From: an uncultured Clostridia bacterium
GTDB lineage: Bacteria > Bacillota > Clostridia > Oscillospirales > Acutalibacteraceae
Reading direction: 5' to 3'
Length of the DNA stretch: 9,999 nucleotides
Assembly (NCBI GenBank): GCA_946004305.1
Contig: CAMFZJ010000046.1
Coordinates: 1-9,999 of the forward strand
Translations under genes and position numbers: made by a program
Part shown: positions 1 to 7,900 of the stretch, one piece after another
Layout of the letters: each line of letters begins with the position of its first letter
How positions within the stretch are numbered: the stretch's first letter is position 1
The notes under the pieces: model-generated
Database searches by the model: none
Told to the model about the DNA's origin: nothing
What the model saw: the letters and a program-made list of their open reading frames with translations, nothing else

Positions 1-45
1 GATTCCTCTACGTCTCGTGGGCTCGGAGATGTGTATAAGAGACAG
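1..45 (+). other. Illumina Nextera i7 adapter left on contig end (not genomic)
   Basis: Positions 12-26 read GTCTCGTGGGCTCGG and 27-45 read AGATGTGTATAAGAGACAG, the 19-bp Tn5 mosaic end; together they are the Nextera read-2 transposase adapter. Positions 4-11 (TCCTCTAC) match, from memory, the Nextera i7 index N712, and GAT at 1-3 fits the end of the P7 primer. The order P7 end, index, adapter, insert is that of a library molecule. It should be trimmed. The mosaic end must not be read as a natural transposon terminus, and any plus-strand frame starting in it is spurious. Confidence 0.98.
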
Positions 46-75
46 GTTATTATTCACTTTGATTATATATCTTAC

Positions 76-315
76 TTATTCATCATAGTCTTTATCCTGC
101 TTCTCAATCGTGCAATATACAGGACTTACACAGGATCGGCAGTCATCTATACATTTACAGCTGTCCTTGCCCCAACAAACTATGCAAGGCTTTGTTTTAC
201 AATGACATTCCTTGCATTTTTCATCAGGCTTGCATTTTTCACAACAGTCTTTTTCACATTCCTTTTCCTTATCTACAGGATAGCAATTACCATATTTACA
301 TTCATATATCTTCAT
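76..315 (-). CDS. Small cysteine-rich protein, probably metal-binding or disulfide-rich (unknown)
   Basis: I do not recognise this family. The 79 residues contain 16 cysteines (about 20 percent) plus many Lys, Glu and Asp. The cysteines fall in closely spaced pairs: CxxC at 25-28, 34-37, 44-47 and 59-62, CxC at 37-39 and 53-55, and an adjacent pair at 24-25. There is no signal peptide or membrane segment, so a cytoplasmic protein binding zinc, another metal or iron-sulfur is more likely than an exported disulfide-rich one; that is inference. An in-frame ATG nine bases earlier (324) would give 82 residues, but its AAAGG would touch the start codon. From 315 the same AAAGG (325-329) sits 9 bases away, so 315 is preferred. 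A sigma-A-like promoter lies just upstream. The gene ends 30 bases before the adapter, so its 3' context is missing. The dense, regular cysteine pattern supports a real gene. Confidence 0.72.
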   Translation of the reverse strand: MKIYECKYGNCYPVDKEKECEKDCCEKCKPDEKCKECHCKTKPCIVCWGKDSCKCIDDCRSCVSPVYCTIEKQDKDYDE

Positions 316-344
316 AATACTCATCCTTTTAAAAAAGTTGTCCC

Positions 345-360
345 ATCTGCCGTTGCAGAT
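345..360 (-). promoter_or_regulatory. Hairpin at predicted 5' end of the cysteine-rich gene's mRNA
   Basis: On the minus strand ATCTGC, loop AACG, then GCAGAT form a 6-bp stem. The predicted transcription start (6-7 bases after the -10 box at 366-371) falls at about 359-360, so the mRNA would begin with this stem-loop. The T run at 331-336 lies about 8 bases beyond the stem, which argues against an intrinsic terminator. A 5'-terminal hairpin could protect the message from decay; this is inference. Confidence 0.45.
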
Positions 361-365
361 AGTAT

Positions 366-394
366 ATCATATGCTAAGGAAAAGTATTTGACAA
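366..394 (-). promoter_or_regulatory. Sigma-A-type promoter for the cysteine-rich gene
   Basis: The minus strand has TTGTCA (389-394, 5 of 6 to TTGACA), a 17-base spacer (372-388), and TATGAT (366-371, 5 of 6 to TATAAT). It lies immediately after the stop codon of the upstream membrane-protein gene and about 50 bases before the cysteine-rich gene's start. Near-consensus boxes at ideal spacing in an intergenic gap make this the best promoter in the window. It implies expression independent of the upstream operon. Confidence 0.7.
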
Positions 395-397
395 TAT

Positions 398-1165
398 TTA
401 GCTTTGGATTTCTGACAATAGCTTTTCTGCTTTTTGTACAACTGCAAGCTTATTGCCGTTGGCAATTACATAATTAAGCTGGTTTTTAGCTTCATCAGTA
501 TTATTAAGTCCAATAAGTGCTTTTGCAGCTAGAAACGCCATTGATACAGACTGTCTTTTACAGCTAATTAGTTGACTGTTAAGGCAGTTTAATGCACCTT
601 GGTAGTTCTTTGTCAGCAAGCAACACTCCGCCTCTAAACAGGGAATATTATTGAGCTTTACTTTCTTCATAGAGCTTATAATCTGCTTTGTTAATTCCAT
701 ATATTTTATGCCGTTATCAAGGTCGCCTAAGCTAAGATATAAGGCAGACAGATTATTATAATAATAAAGCTTTTCTGTAAGGCTAATGTTTTTCTTTATT
801 TCAATATTGTAGTCCAAGAGTATTTGCAAAGCTTCCTCATCTCTGTCTATGCCGGAAAGTGTAGCACTACGATTAAGTGCCAAATTAGTTATATTTAGAT
901 TTGGTTTTGCAAACGTAAGGTATTCCTCAGTCACTTTCAGCAGGGGATAAGGGTCACATTCATCATTAAATGCTTTTGTTGCCTTAATCATCGGACGATT
1001 TACATAAAATGCCATACCAATAAACAGGAGAAGAACACACAGCATAATTATTGTGCATAGTTCGGCAAGGTTTTGGAATAGAATATTTATTACCAGTAAA
1101 CCAATGAGTATTCCGAAAACTGATAATGTAAGCAACGTCATATGCTGATATATAAATTTTTTCAT
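398..1165 (-). CDS. Membrane-anchored TPR-like protein (hypothetical)
   Basis: 255 residues. Two hydrophobic segments near the N terminus (about 10-30 and 34-54) are joined by a very short turn containing one acidic residue, followed by a basic stretch with Arg57, Lys61 and Lys64. A long soluble helical region follows. It contains TPR-like helix pairs: about 94-120 (ending DEEALQILLDY), 134-164 (NNLSALYLSLGDLDNGIKYM), 176-200 (AECCLLTKNYQGALNCL) and 207-235. The basic stretch after the second helix suggests both termini are cytoplasmic, with the repeats acting as a protein-interaction platform; this is inference. The start has a good ribosome binding site, AGAAGG, with 6 bases before ATG. It lies 57 bases after dapL, separated by a strong hairpin, so expression probably depends on read-through or on an unseen promoter. 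I cannot name a specific family or partner. Confidence 0.8.
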   Translation of the reverse strand: MKKFIYQHMTLLTLSVFGILIGLLVINILFQNLAELCTIIMLCVLLLFIGMAFYVNRPMIKATKAFNDECDPYPLLKVTEEYLTFAKPNLNITNLALNRSATLSGIDRDEEALQILLDYNIEIKKNISLTEKLYYYNNLSALYLSLGDLDNGIKYMELTKQIISSMKKVKLNNIPCLEAECCLLTKNYQGALNCLNSQLISCKRQSVSMAFLAAKALIGLNNTDEAKNQLNYVIANGNKLAVVQKAEKLLSEIQS

Positions 1166-1177
1166 AGTGCACCTTCT

Positions 1178-1207
1178 AAAATATGGCGAAGTAATACTCC
1201 GCCATAT
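1178..1207 (-). terminator. Strong hairpin with short T tract after dapL
   Basis: On the minus strand ATATGGCG (1207-1200) pairs with CGCCATAT (1188-1181). Inside, a G-U pair plus further base pairs extend the stem to about 12 bp around a very small loop. The stem is followed by TTT (1180-1178), four Ts in a row counting the last stem base, then AG. The position just after the dapL stop fits an intrinsic terminator, but the T tract is short and the next gene's ribosome binding site begins at once (1176-1172). It may be a leaky terminator that lowers expression of the downstream gene. Confidence 0.6.
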
Positions 1208-1222
1208 CCATAAATAAACATA

Positions 1223-2434
1223 TTATTTTGCTAAAAGCTTTTTAATACGCTCAACAGCTTCAATTGTTTTATCTCTATCACCAAAAGATGTAAGACGGAA
1301 ATAACCTGCGCCGTTCTTACCAAAGCCTTCTCCCGGTGTACCCACTACGTTAGCGTTCTCAAGAAGGTAATCAAAAAATTCCCAGCTACCCATTCCATTT
1401 GGACACTTTAGCCATATGTAGGGAGAGTTTTTGCCGCCTGTGTATTCAATTCCCAGCTCGTCCATTGCATTAGCGATAATCTTAGCATTTTCCTTATAGT
1501 ATTCAAGGTTTACTTTAATCTGCTTTAGGCCTTCCTCAGAGAATACTGCTGCTGCGCCACACTGAACAGGATATGAAACGCCGTTGAATTTTGAGCCTTG
1601 TCTTCTGCCCCAAAGCTGTGAGATGTTTACTTTAGTACCGTCACTTGCTACAACCTCTAAATCATTTGGAATTACTGTGTAGCCACAGCGCATACCTGTA
1701 AATCCGGCTGTCTTTGAAAGTGAGCAGATTTCAATAGCGCATTTTCTTGCACCCTCAACCTGGAAAATGCTTCTGGGAACACCCTCTTCTGTAATGAATG
1801 CTTCGTAGGCTGCATCGTAAATGATGATTGCTTCATTTGCAATAGCATAGTCAACCCAAGCCTTTAGCTGGTCATAATTGAAAGCTGCACCTGTGGGATT
1901 GTTTGGTGAGCATAGGTAAATCAAGTCTGCGTGAACATTATAATCCGGTACCGCACAGAAACCGTTTTCTTCTGAAGCGTCAGAATAAATAACCTTTCTG
2001 CCACTCATTAGGTTGGAATCAACATATACAGGATATGCAGGGTCTGTAATAAGGATTACGTTATCATCACCGAAAATGTCAACAATATTACCACAGTCAG
2101 ACTTTGCACCATCGCTGATTCTAATTTCATCAGCGGGAACTTCTGCTCCAAAGCTCTTGTAATACTTGGAGATAGCTTCCTTTAGAAAGTCGTAGCCTGT
2201 ACCGCTGTCCTCATAGCCTTTAAATGTTTCCTTAACACCCATCTCATCTGCGCCTTTTTTGATTGCTTCAACAACACAAGGTGCAATAGGCAATGTTACA
2301 TCACCGATTCCCATACGGATAATGTTATCCTTTTTATCAGGATTTGCTTCGATAAAAGCGTTAATTTTTTTTGCAATATTAATAAACAAATAGTTTTTTT
2401 CAAGCTTAAGATAATTTTCGTTAATCTTTACCAC
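1223..2434 (-). CDS. dapL: LL-diaminopimelate aminotransferase
   Basis: A PLP-dependent fold-type I aminotransferase that converts tetrahydrodipicolinate and glutamate directly to LL-diaminopimelate and 2-oxoglutarate, bypassing the acylated intermediates of the DapD/DapC/DapE route. It acts in the cytoplasm, supplying lysine and peptidoglycan. The 403 residues match the family's usual length of about 400-410. Visible features: IRMGIGDVTLPI (39-50), the ISDGAKSD region (106-113), DPAYPVYVD (131-139), SPNNPTG (176-182, with the PLP-contacting Asn), YDAAYEAF (206-213, with Asp207 and Tyr210), the Schiff-base lysine Lys241 in SLSKTAGFTGMRCGY, and the substrate-carboxylate Arg380 in YFRLTSFG. The start is GTG, since no ATG occurs nearby; AAAGGAGAG at 2441-2449 places GGAG 8 bases from it. 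It lies 67 bases downstream of pyrG and works with the dapF module in this cluster. The family assignment is secure. Confidence 0.96.
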   Translation of the reverse strand: MVKINENYLKLEKNYLFINIAKKINAFIEANPDKKDNIIRMGIGDVTLPIAPCVVEAIKKGADEMGVKETFKGYEDSGTGYDFLKEAISKYYKSFGAEVPADEIRISDGAKSDCGNIVDIFGDDNVILITDPAYPVYVDSNLMSGRKVIYSDASEENGFCAVPDYNVHADLIYLCSPNNPTGAAFNYDQLKAWVDYAIANEAIIIYDAAYEAFITEEGVPRSIFQVEGARKCAIEICSLSKTAGFTGMRCGYTVIPNDLEVVASDGTKVNISQLWGRRQGSKFNGVSYPVQCGAAAVFSEEGLKQIKVNLEYYKENAKIIANAMDELGIEYTGGKNSPYIWLKCPNGMGSWEFFDYLLENANVVGTPGEGFGKNGAGYFRLTSFGDRDKTIEAVERIKKLLAK

Positions 2435-2501
2435 TTAAATCTCTCCTTTGAAGTAATTACCTTAATTTATATTAAGAACTTACACTAAAATAAATATTTA
2501 A

Positions 2502-4097
2502 TTATTTATCAAGACTTGCCTTGATAAATTCACGGAAAATAGGATGAGCACAGGTTGGACGGGACTTAAACTCAGGATGATACTGAACACCGATGTAGAA
2601 CTTATGGTCAGGAATTTCAACTGTTTCAACCAAAAGTCCGTTTGGAGAAGTACCTGTAATGTGCATACCTTTTTTCTCAAATTCTTCACGATAGTTATTG
2701 TTGAACTCATAGCGGTGACGGTGACGTTCTGCAATTTCCTTTTTGCCGTAGGCTCTTGACATAATAGTGTTGTCACGAATTACGCAAGGATATGCTCCAA
2801 GTCGCATTGTACCGCCCATATCTACTACACCCTGCTGGTCAGGCATAAGGTCAATTACATTATGCTTGCCCTCAGGAGTAAACTCGCTTGAATTTGCGTC
2901 AGTATAGCCAAGTACATTTCTTGCAAATTCCATAACAGCTGTCTGCATACCAAGACAAATGCCCAGGTACGGAATATTATTTTCTCTTGCATACTGGGCA
3001 GCCTTGATTTTGCCCTCAACACCACGGTTGCCGAATCCGCCCGGTACAAGAATACCGTCAACATCGCCTAACAGCTCGTCCACAGTATATTCTGTAATAA
3101 GCTCTGTATCAACCCATTTAATGTCTACAAATGATGAGTTTTCATAACCGGCATGACGTAAAGCCTCAGCAACTGAAAGATATGCGTCATGGAGCTGAAC
3201 ATACTTACCGCAAAGTGCGATTTTGCAGTTTTTATTTCTGCCGTTGATTCTTGAAAGCATTTCTTTCCATACCTTCATTTCGCCCTTAGGAGCGTCAATG
3301 CCTAACTCACGGCATACAACGTCACAGAAGTTTGCCTTTTCAAGCATCATAGGTGCTTCATAAAGAACAGGAATTGTAATATTTTCAATTACGCAGTCCG
3401 GCTTTACATTACAGAACATTGCAATTTTTTTGAAAATTGACTCCTCAAGAGGCTCGTCACAACGTAATACGATTACGTCAGGATTGATACCAAGGGAGCG
3501 AAGCTCCTTAACTGAGTGCTGTGTTGGCTTTGATTTATGCTCCTCAGAGCCGCGGATATACGGTACTAATGTTACATGAACGAACAAGCTGTTCTCAAGA
3601 CCTACTTCAAGTGATACCTGACGGATTGCTTCAAGGAAAGGCTGGGACTCAATGTCACCTACCGTACCGCCGATTTCTGTAATTACTACGTCAGCATTGG
3701 TCTTTTCGCCAACCTGATAAATGAATGATTTAATTTCGTTGGTGATATGGGGAATTACCTGTACTGTTTCACCAAGGTAATCGCCGTGACGCTCTTTTTC
3801 AAGAACATTTGAATAGACCTTACCTGTTGTAAGGTTTGAAAATTTATTAAGATTTTCGTCAATAAAACGCTCGTAGTGACCTAAATCAAGGTCAGTTTCT
3901 GCACCGTCTTCTGTTACGTAAACTTCACCATGCTGATAAGGACTCATAGTACCCGGGTCAACATTAATATATGGGTCAAGCTTTTGGGCAGCTACCTTTA
4001 AGCCTCTGTCCTTTAAAAGTCTGCCTAAAGAGGCAGCAGTAATACCCTTTCCTAAGCCGGATACAACACCGCCTGTTACAAATACATACTTTGTCAT
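2502..4097 (-). CDS. pyrG: CTP synthase (glutamine-hydrolysing)
   Basis: Makes CTP from UTP, ATP and glutamine, the last step of cytosolic pyrimidine nucleotide synthesis. The 531 residues match the family length of about 530-550. The N-terminal synthetase domain (about 1-270) starts MTKYVFVTGGVVSGLGKGI with its P-loop at 13-19, followed by the UTP/CTP-binding region (DPYINVDPGTMSPYQHGEV, 41-59) and EIGGTVGDIES (141-151). The class I glutamine amidotransferase domain (about 290-531) has the oxyanion-loop region PGGFG (352-356), nucleophile Cys381 in GICLGMQ, and catalytic His507 and Glu509 in YHPEF. All key residues are present. The strong site TAAGGAGG (4105-4112) includes the stop codon of the upstream carB-dapF frame, with 7 bases between GGAGG and ATG, which suggests translational coupling. 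CTP synthases are generally feedback-controlled by CTP; no attenuator is visible here. Confidence 0.98.
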   Translation of the reverse strand: MTKYVFVTGGVVSGLGKGITAASLGRLLKDRGLKVAAQKLDPYINVDPGTMSPYQHGEVYVTEDGAETDLDLGHYERFIDENLNKFSNLTTGKVYSNVLEKERHGDYLGETVQVIPHITNEIKSFIYQVGEKTNADVVITEIGGTVGDIESQPFLEAIRQVSLEVGLENSLFVHVTLVPYIRGSEEHKSKPTQHSVKELRSLGINPDVIVLRCDEPLEESIFKKIAMFCNVKPDCVIENITIPVLYEAPMMLEKANFCDVVCRELGIDAPKGEMKVWKEMLSRINGRNKNCKIALCGKYVQLHDAYLSVAEALRHAGYENSSFVDIKWVDTELITEYTVDELLGDVDGILVPGGFGNRGVEGKIKAAQYARENNIPYLGICLGMQTAVMEFARNVLGYTDANSSEFTPEGKHNVIDLMPDQQGVVDMGGTMRLGAYPCVIRDNTIMSRAYGKKEIAERHRHRYEFNNNYREEFEKKGMHITGTSPNGLLVETVEIPDHKFYIGVQYHPEFKSRPTCAHPIFREFIKASLDK

Positions 4098-4104
4098 TTC
4101 CTAA

Positions 4105-4112
4105 CCTCCTTA
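4105..4112 (-). promoter_or_regulatory. pyrG ribosome binding site overlapping the upstream stop codon
   Basis: The minus strand reads TAAGGAGG, in which TAA (4112-4110) is the stop codon of the carB-dapF frame and AAGGAGG is a near-perfect Shine-Dalgarno sequence, 7 bases before the pyrG ATG. A ribosome terminating on the upstream frame covers this site, so pyrG translation is probably coupled to the dapF end of that frame. Confidence 0.8.
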
Positions 4113-4958
4113 AATCTCTACAACTCCGTCAAATACCTTCTCGGCATCTCCGGTCATATATACTGTATCGTCTGTATAATTAATTACCAAGTCGCCGCCT
4201 TTGAGCTTAATGGTAATATCCTCACCCTTTTTACAGAAGCCGTTTTCACAGGCTGCTACTGCAACTGCACAAGCTCCTGTTCCGCAAGCCCATGTTTCAC
4301 CTGAGCCACGCTCCCATACTCTCATTTTGATTGTATGGTCATTAAGAACCTTTACAAATTCTGTATTAACACGCTCAGGGAATATTGGGTCATTTTCAAA
4401 CTTTGGTCCAATATCCTCAATATCAAGGCCGTCAACATTATCAATGAACACTACGCAATGGGGATTACCCATTGATACGCAGGTTACGTTGTAATCTTCA
4501 CCGCTGATATTCACCTTTTCGTTAATCATTTTATCCTTGTTGCACTTAACAGGAATATTACTTGGATTCAGCTCGGCTTTTCCCATATCAACACGGAGTC
4601 TTTTAACCTCGCCGTCCTGAGTATATGCCTTAAGGTTTTTAATTCCGCTTAAGGTTTCGATTGTGATTTCGTCCTTTTCGTTAATGTCAATCATATTGTG
4701 GTCATAAAGGAACTTACCTACACAACGGATACCGTTACCGCACATTTTTCCTTCGCTTCCGTCAAGGTTGAACATACGCATTTTTGCATCTGCTACTTCT
4801 GACGGACAAACAAGGATTATTCCGTCACCACCGATACCGAAATGGCGATCGGAAAGTCTTACTGACAATGCCTCGGGATTGTTGATTTCCTGATTAAATG
4901 TGCTGCAATAAATATAGTCGTTGCCTATACCCTGCATTTTAGTAAACTCTAGCTTCAT
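4110..4958 (-). CDS. dapF: Diaminopimelate epimerase module, possibly also translated from its own ATG
   Basis: Interconverts LL- and meso-diaminopimelate using two cysteines as general acid and base, without cofactor. Counted from the internal ATG at 4958 it has 282 residues, close to the family's roughly 275-280. Visible motifs: FTKMQGIGNDY (5-15), RHFGIGGDG (38-46), LDGSEGKMCGNGIRC with catalytic Cys73 (65-79), GNPHCVVF (164-171), the RVNTEFV region (196-202), and GSGETWACGTGACA with the second catalytic Cys225 (218-231). Both cysteines are intact and at the spacing of a working enzyme. A GAGG (4968-4971) lies 9 bases before this ATG, so independent initiation inside the longer frame is plausible. 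It acts directly after DapL, encoded two genes downstream. As annotated, the module is the C-terminal part of the 1350-residue frame. Confidence 0.85.
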   Translation of the reverse strand: MKLEFTKMQGIGNDYIYCSTFNQEINNPEALSVRLSDRHFGIGGDGIILVCPSEVADAKMRMFNLDGSEGKMCGNGIRCVGKFLYDHNMIDINEKDEITIETLSGIKNLKAYTQDGEVKRLRVDMGKAELNPSNIPVKCNKDKMINEKVNISGEDYNVTCVSMGNPHCVVFIDNVDGLDIEDIGPKFENDPIFPERVNTEFVKVLNDHTIKMRVWERGSGETWACGTGACAVAVAACENGFCKKGEDITIKLKGGDLVINYTDDTVYMTGDAEKVFDGVVEI

Positions 4959-7900
4959 TTTTTCAGACCTCATATTATTAATATCAATAAGCTCTGTGCT
5001 GTGCTGAGAATATTTGCTTCTCAGACAGTCTGCAAGTGCCTTTGCAGTATCAAGTGATGTAAGACAAGGGATGTTTCTCTCAACTGTCTTACGGCGGATT
5101 TTAACTGAATCTCTGCTCGGGATTCTTCCTTTTGCAGATGTGGAAATAACATACTGGATTTTTCCGCTTTCAATAAGTGAAAGGGTGTTGTTGTTTGCAT
5201 CCTCGTGGATTTTCTTAACTCTTACTGCGTCAATATTGTACGGCTCAAGAGCATCTGCCGTACCTGTTGTAGCGTAAATCTTAAAGCCCATATCCGCATA
5301 CATTTTTGCAATGTCGCCGATTTCTGCTTTGTCAGAATTGCGGACTGTAATAAACACACCGCCTCCACGCTGCATTTTATAGCCTGCACCGATAAGTCCC
5401 TTATAAAGAGCTTCCTCAAGGGTTTCGGCAATACCCAGAACCTCACCTGTTGACTTCATTTCCGGTCCCAGGTGGTTATCTACGTTAATAAGCTTTTCAA
5501 AGCTGAACACAGGAACCTTTACTGCAAAGTAAGGGGATTTTCTATAAAGCCCTGTGCCGTAGCCCATATCCTCAAGTTTTTCGCCAAGCATTGCTCTTGT
5601 TGCCAAGTCAACCATTGGTACGCCTGTTACCTTACTGATGTATGGAATTGTTCGTGATGAACGTGGATTTACCTCGATAACGTAAAGCTCGCCCTTATAA
5701 ATAAGGTACTGAATATTTACAAGTCCTTTTGTTTTTAGTGACAATGCAAGGTTACGGGTTGACTCAATAATAGTCTGAGTCATTTCATCAGTTACATTCC
5801 AAGCAGGATATACGGCGATTGAGTCGCCTGAGTGTACGCCTGCACGCTCAATATGCTCCATAATACCCGGTATTAATATATCCTCGCCGTCACAGATTGC
5901 GTCAACCTCAAGCTCTGTACCCATAAGGTATTTATCAATAAGAATTGGGTTTTCAATTTCCTGTGCAAGGATAATCGCCATATATTCCTTAACATCTTCA
6001 TCATTAAAGGCGATAATCATATTCTGTCCGCCTAATACATAGGAAGGTCTGAGAAGTACCGGATAGCCAATATTATTTGCTGCATCAAGGGCTTCCTCAC
6101 AGGTCATTACTGTTACACCCTTTGCTCTTGCAATATTATATTTTTCAAGGAGCTCATCAAAACGCTCTCTGTCTTCTGCCATATCAATAGCATCATATGA
6201 TGTTCCTAAGATATTAATTCCATTGTCATCAAGATATTTGGTAAGCTTGATAGCTGTCTGACCGCCGAAGGCTACTACTACTCCAAAAGGCTTTTCTGTT
6301 TTGATAATGCCCATTACATCCTCTGTTGTAAGAGGTTCGAAGTACAGTCTGTCGGCTGTATCAAAGTCAGTTGATACTGTTTCAGGGTTGTTGTTTACAA
6401 TAACAACATCATAGCCTGCCTTTTTAAGAGCCCATACACAATGAACTGAAGCATAGTCAAATTCGATTCCCTGTCCGATTCTGATAGGACCTGAACCGAA
6501 TACGATTACGGTTTTCTTTTTGCTGTTCTTTTCTGCAATAAATTTTTCTGCTTCGTTTTCTTTATCATAGGTTGAGTAGAAATACGGGGTTTCTGCGTTA
6601 AATTCCGCTGCGCAGGTATCAACCATTTTATATACGGGAACTAAAGGATTCTTAACCTTTTGTCCGCTGAATTTTTCAATTGTTCTGTCAAGGTAGCCAA
6701 GCTCCTTAGCCTTTAGGTAAAGCTCCTCAGGTAACTGACCCTTTTTAAGCTCTTCCCCTACCTTTGCAATATTAATAAGCTTTTCAAGGAACCACTCGTC
6801 AATCATTGTGATTTCGTGAACCTTGTCAACAGAAATTCCACGCTTTAATGCTTCGTAAACACAGAACATACGAAGGTCGTCACATACGCTCAATCTGTCA
6901 ATAATTGAAGCCTCTGACATTTCCTCAAACATTTCGTCATCCATTGTATCGTGAGAAATTTCTGCACCGCGGACAGCTTTCATAATAGCCTGCTCAAAAG
7001 TGGGAGCAATAGCCATAACCTCGCCTGTTGCTTTCATCTGTGTGCCTAAAGTACGCTTTGCATATACAAATTTATCAAAGGGCCACTTTGGCAGCTTAAC
7101 CACTACATAGTCAAGAGCAGGTTCAAAGCAAGCATAGGTAGAACCTGTTACGGCATTTTTGATTTCGTTAAGTGTGTAACCGATTGCAATCTTTGCCGCA
7201 ACCTTAGCAATAGGATAACCTGTTGCCTTAGAAGCAAGGGCTGATGAACGGGATACACGAGGGTTTACCTCAATTACTGCATATTCAAAGGTTTCCGGAT
7301 TAAGGGCAAACTGACAGTTACATCCACCCTCAACCTTTAATGCTGAAATGATATTCAAAGCTGCACTACGGAGCATTTGATACTCCTTGTCAGCCAGTGT
7401 TACTGCCGGAGCAATAACAATACTGTCGCCTGTATGTACGCCGACAGGGTCGAAATTTTCCATTGAGCAGACTGTGATTACATTTCCTAAAGAATCACGC
7501 ATTACCTCAAACTCAATTTCTTTCCAGCCGGAGATACATTTTTCAACAAGAACCTGTGTAATTGGAGAAAGCTCTAGACCGTTTGAAGTGATTTCTCTTA
7601 ACTCTTCCTCGTTATCAACAATACCGCCGCCTGTTCCTCCAAGGGTAAATGCAGGACGGATAATTACAGGATAGCCGATTTCACTTGCAAAATCTACTGC
7701 TGACTCAACGTCTGTTACAACAGTTGAGGGAATTACAGGCTGGCCGATTTCAAGCATAGTATCCTTGAACATCTGTCTGTCCTCAGCCTTGTCGATAGTT
7801 TCAGGAACAGCGCCTAAAAGCTTAACGCCGTTTGCCTCAAGGAAGCCTTCCTTTGCAAGCTGCATTGAAAGTGTAAGACCTGTCTGTCCTCCAAGAGTTG

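Noticed and set aside
316..324. ATG at 324 as the start of the cysteine-rich protein (82 residues)
   Set aside because: The AAAGG would lie directly against the ATG with no spacing. The ATG at 315 has the same motif 9 bases upstream.
31..477. Plus-strand frame of 148 codons at the contig's left end
   Set aside because: It starts inside the sequencing adapter and runs antisense to the cysteine-rich gene. Its apparent hydrophobic segments are the complement of Lys/Cys/Glu-rich codons, and it has no ribosome binding site.
2435..2501. Promoter or terminator in the pyrG-dapL gap (TATAAA box, CTTAAT/ATTAAG stem at 2461-2476)
   Set aside because: The -35 match is only about 3 of 6, the stem is pure AT apart from one pair, and no T tract follows. 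The gap is simply AT-rich, so chance explains both.
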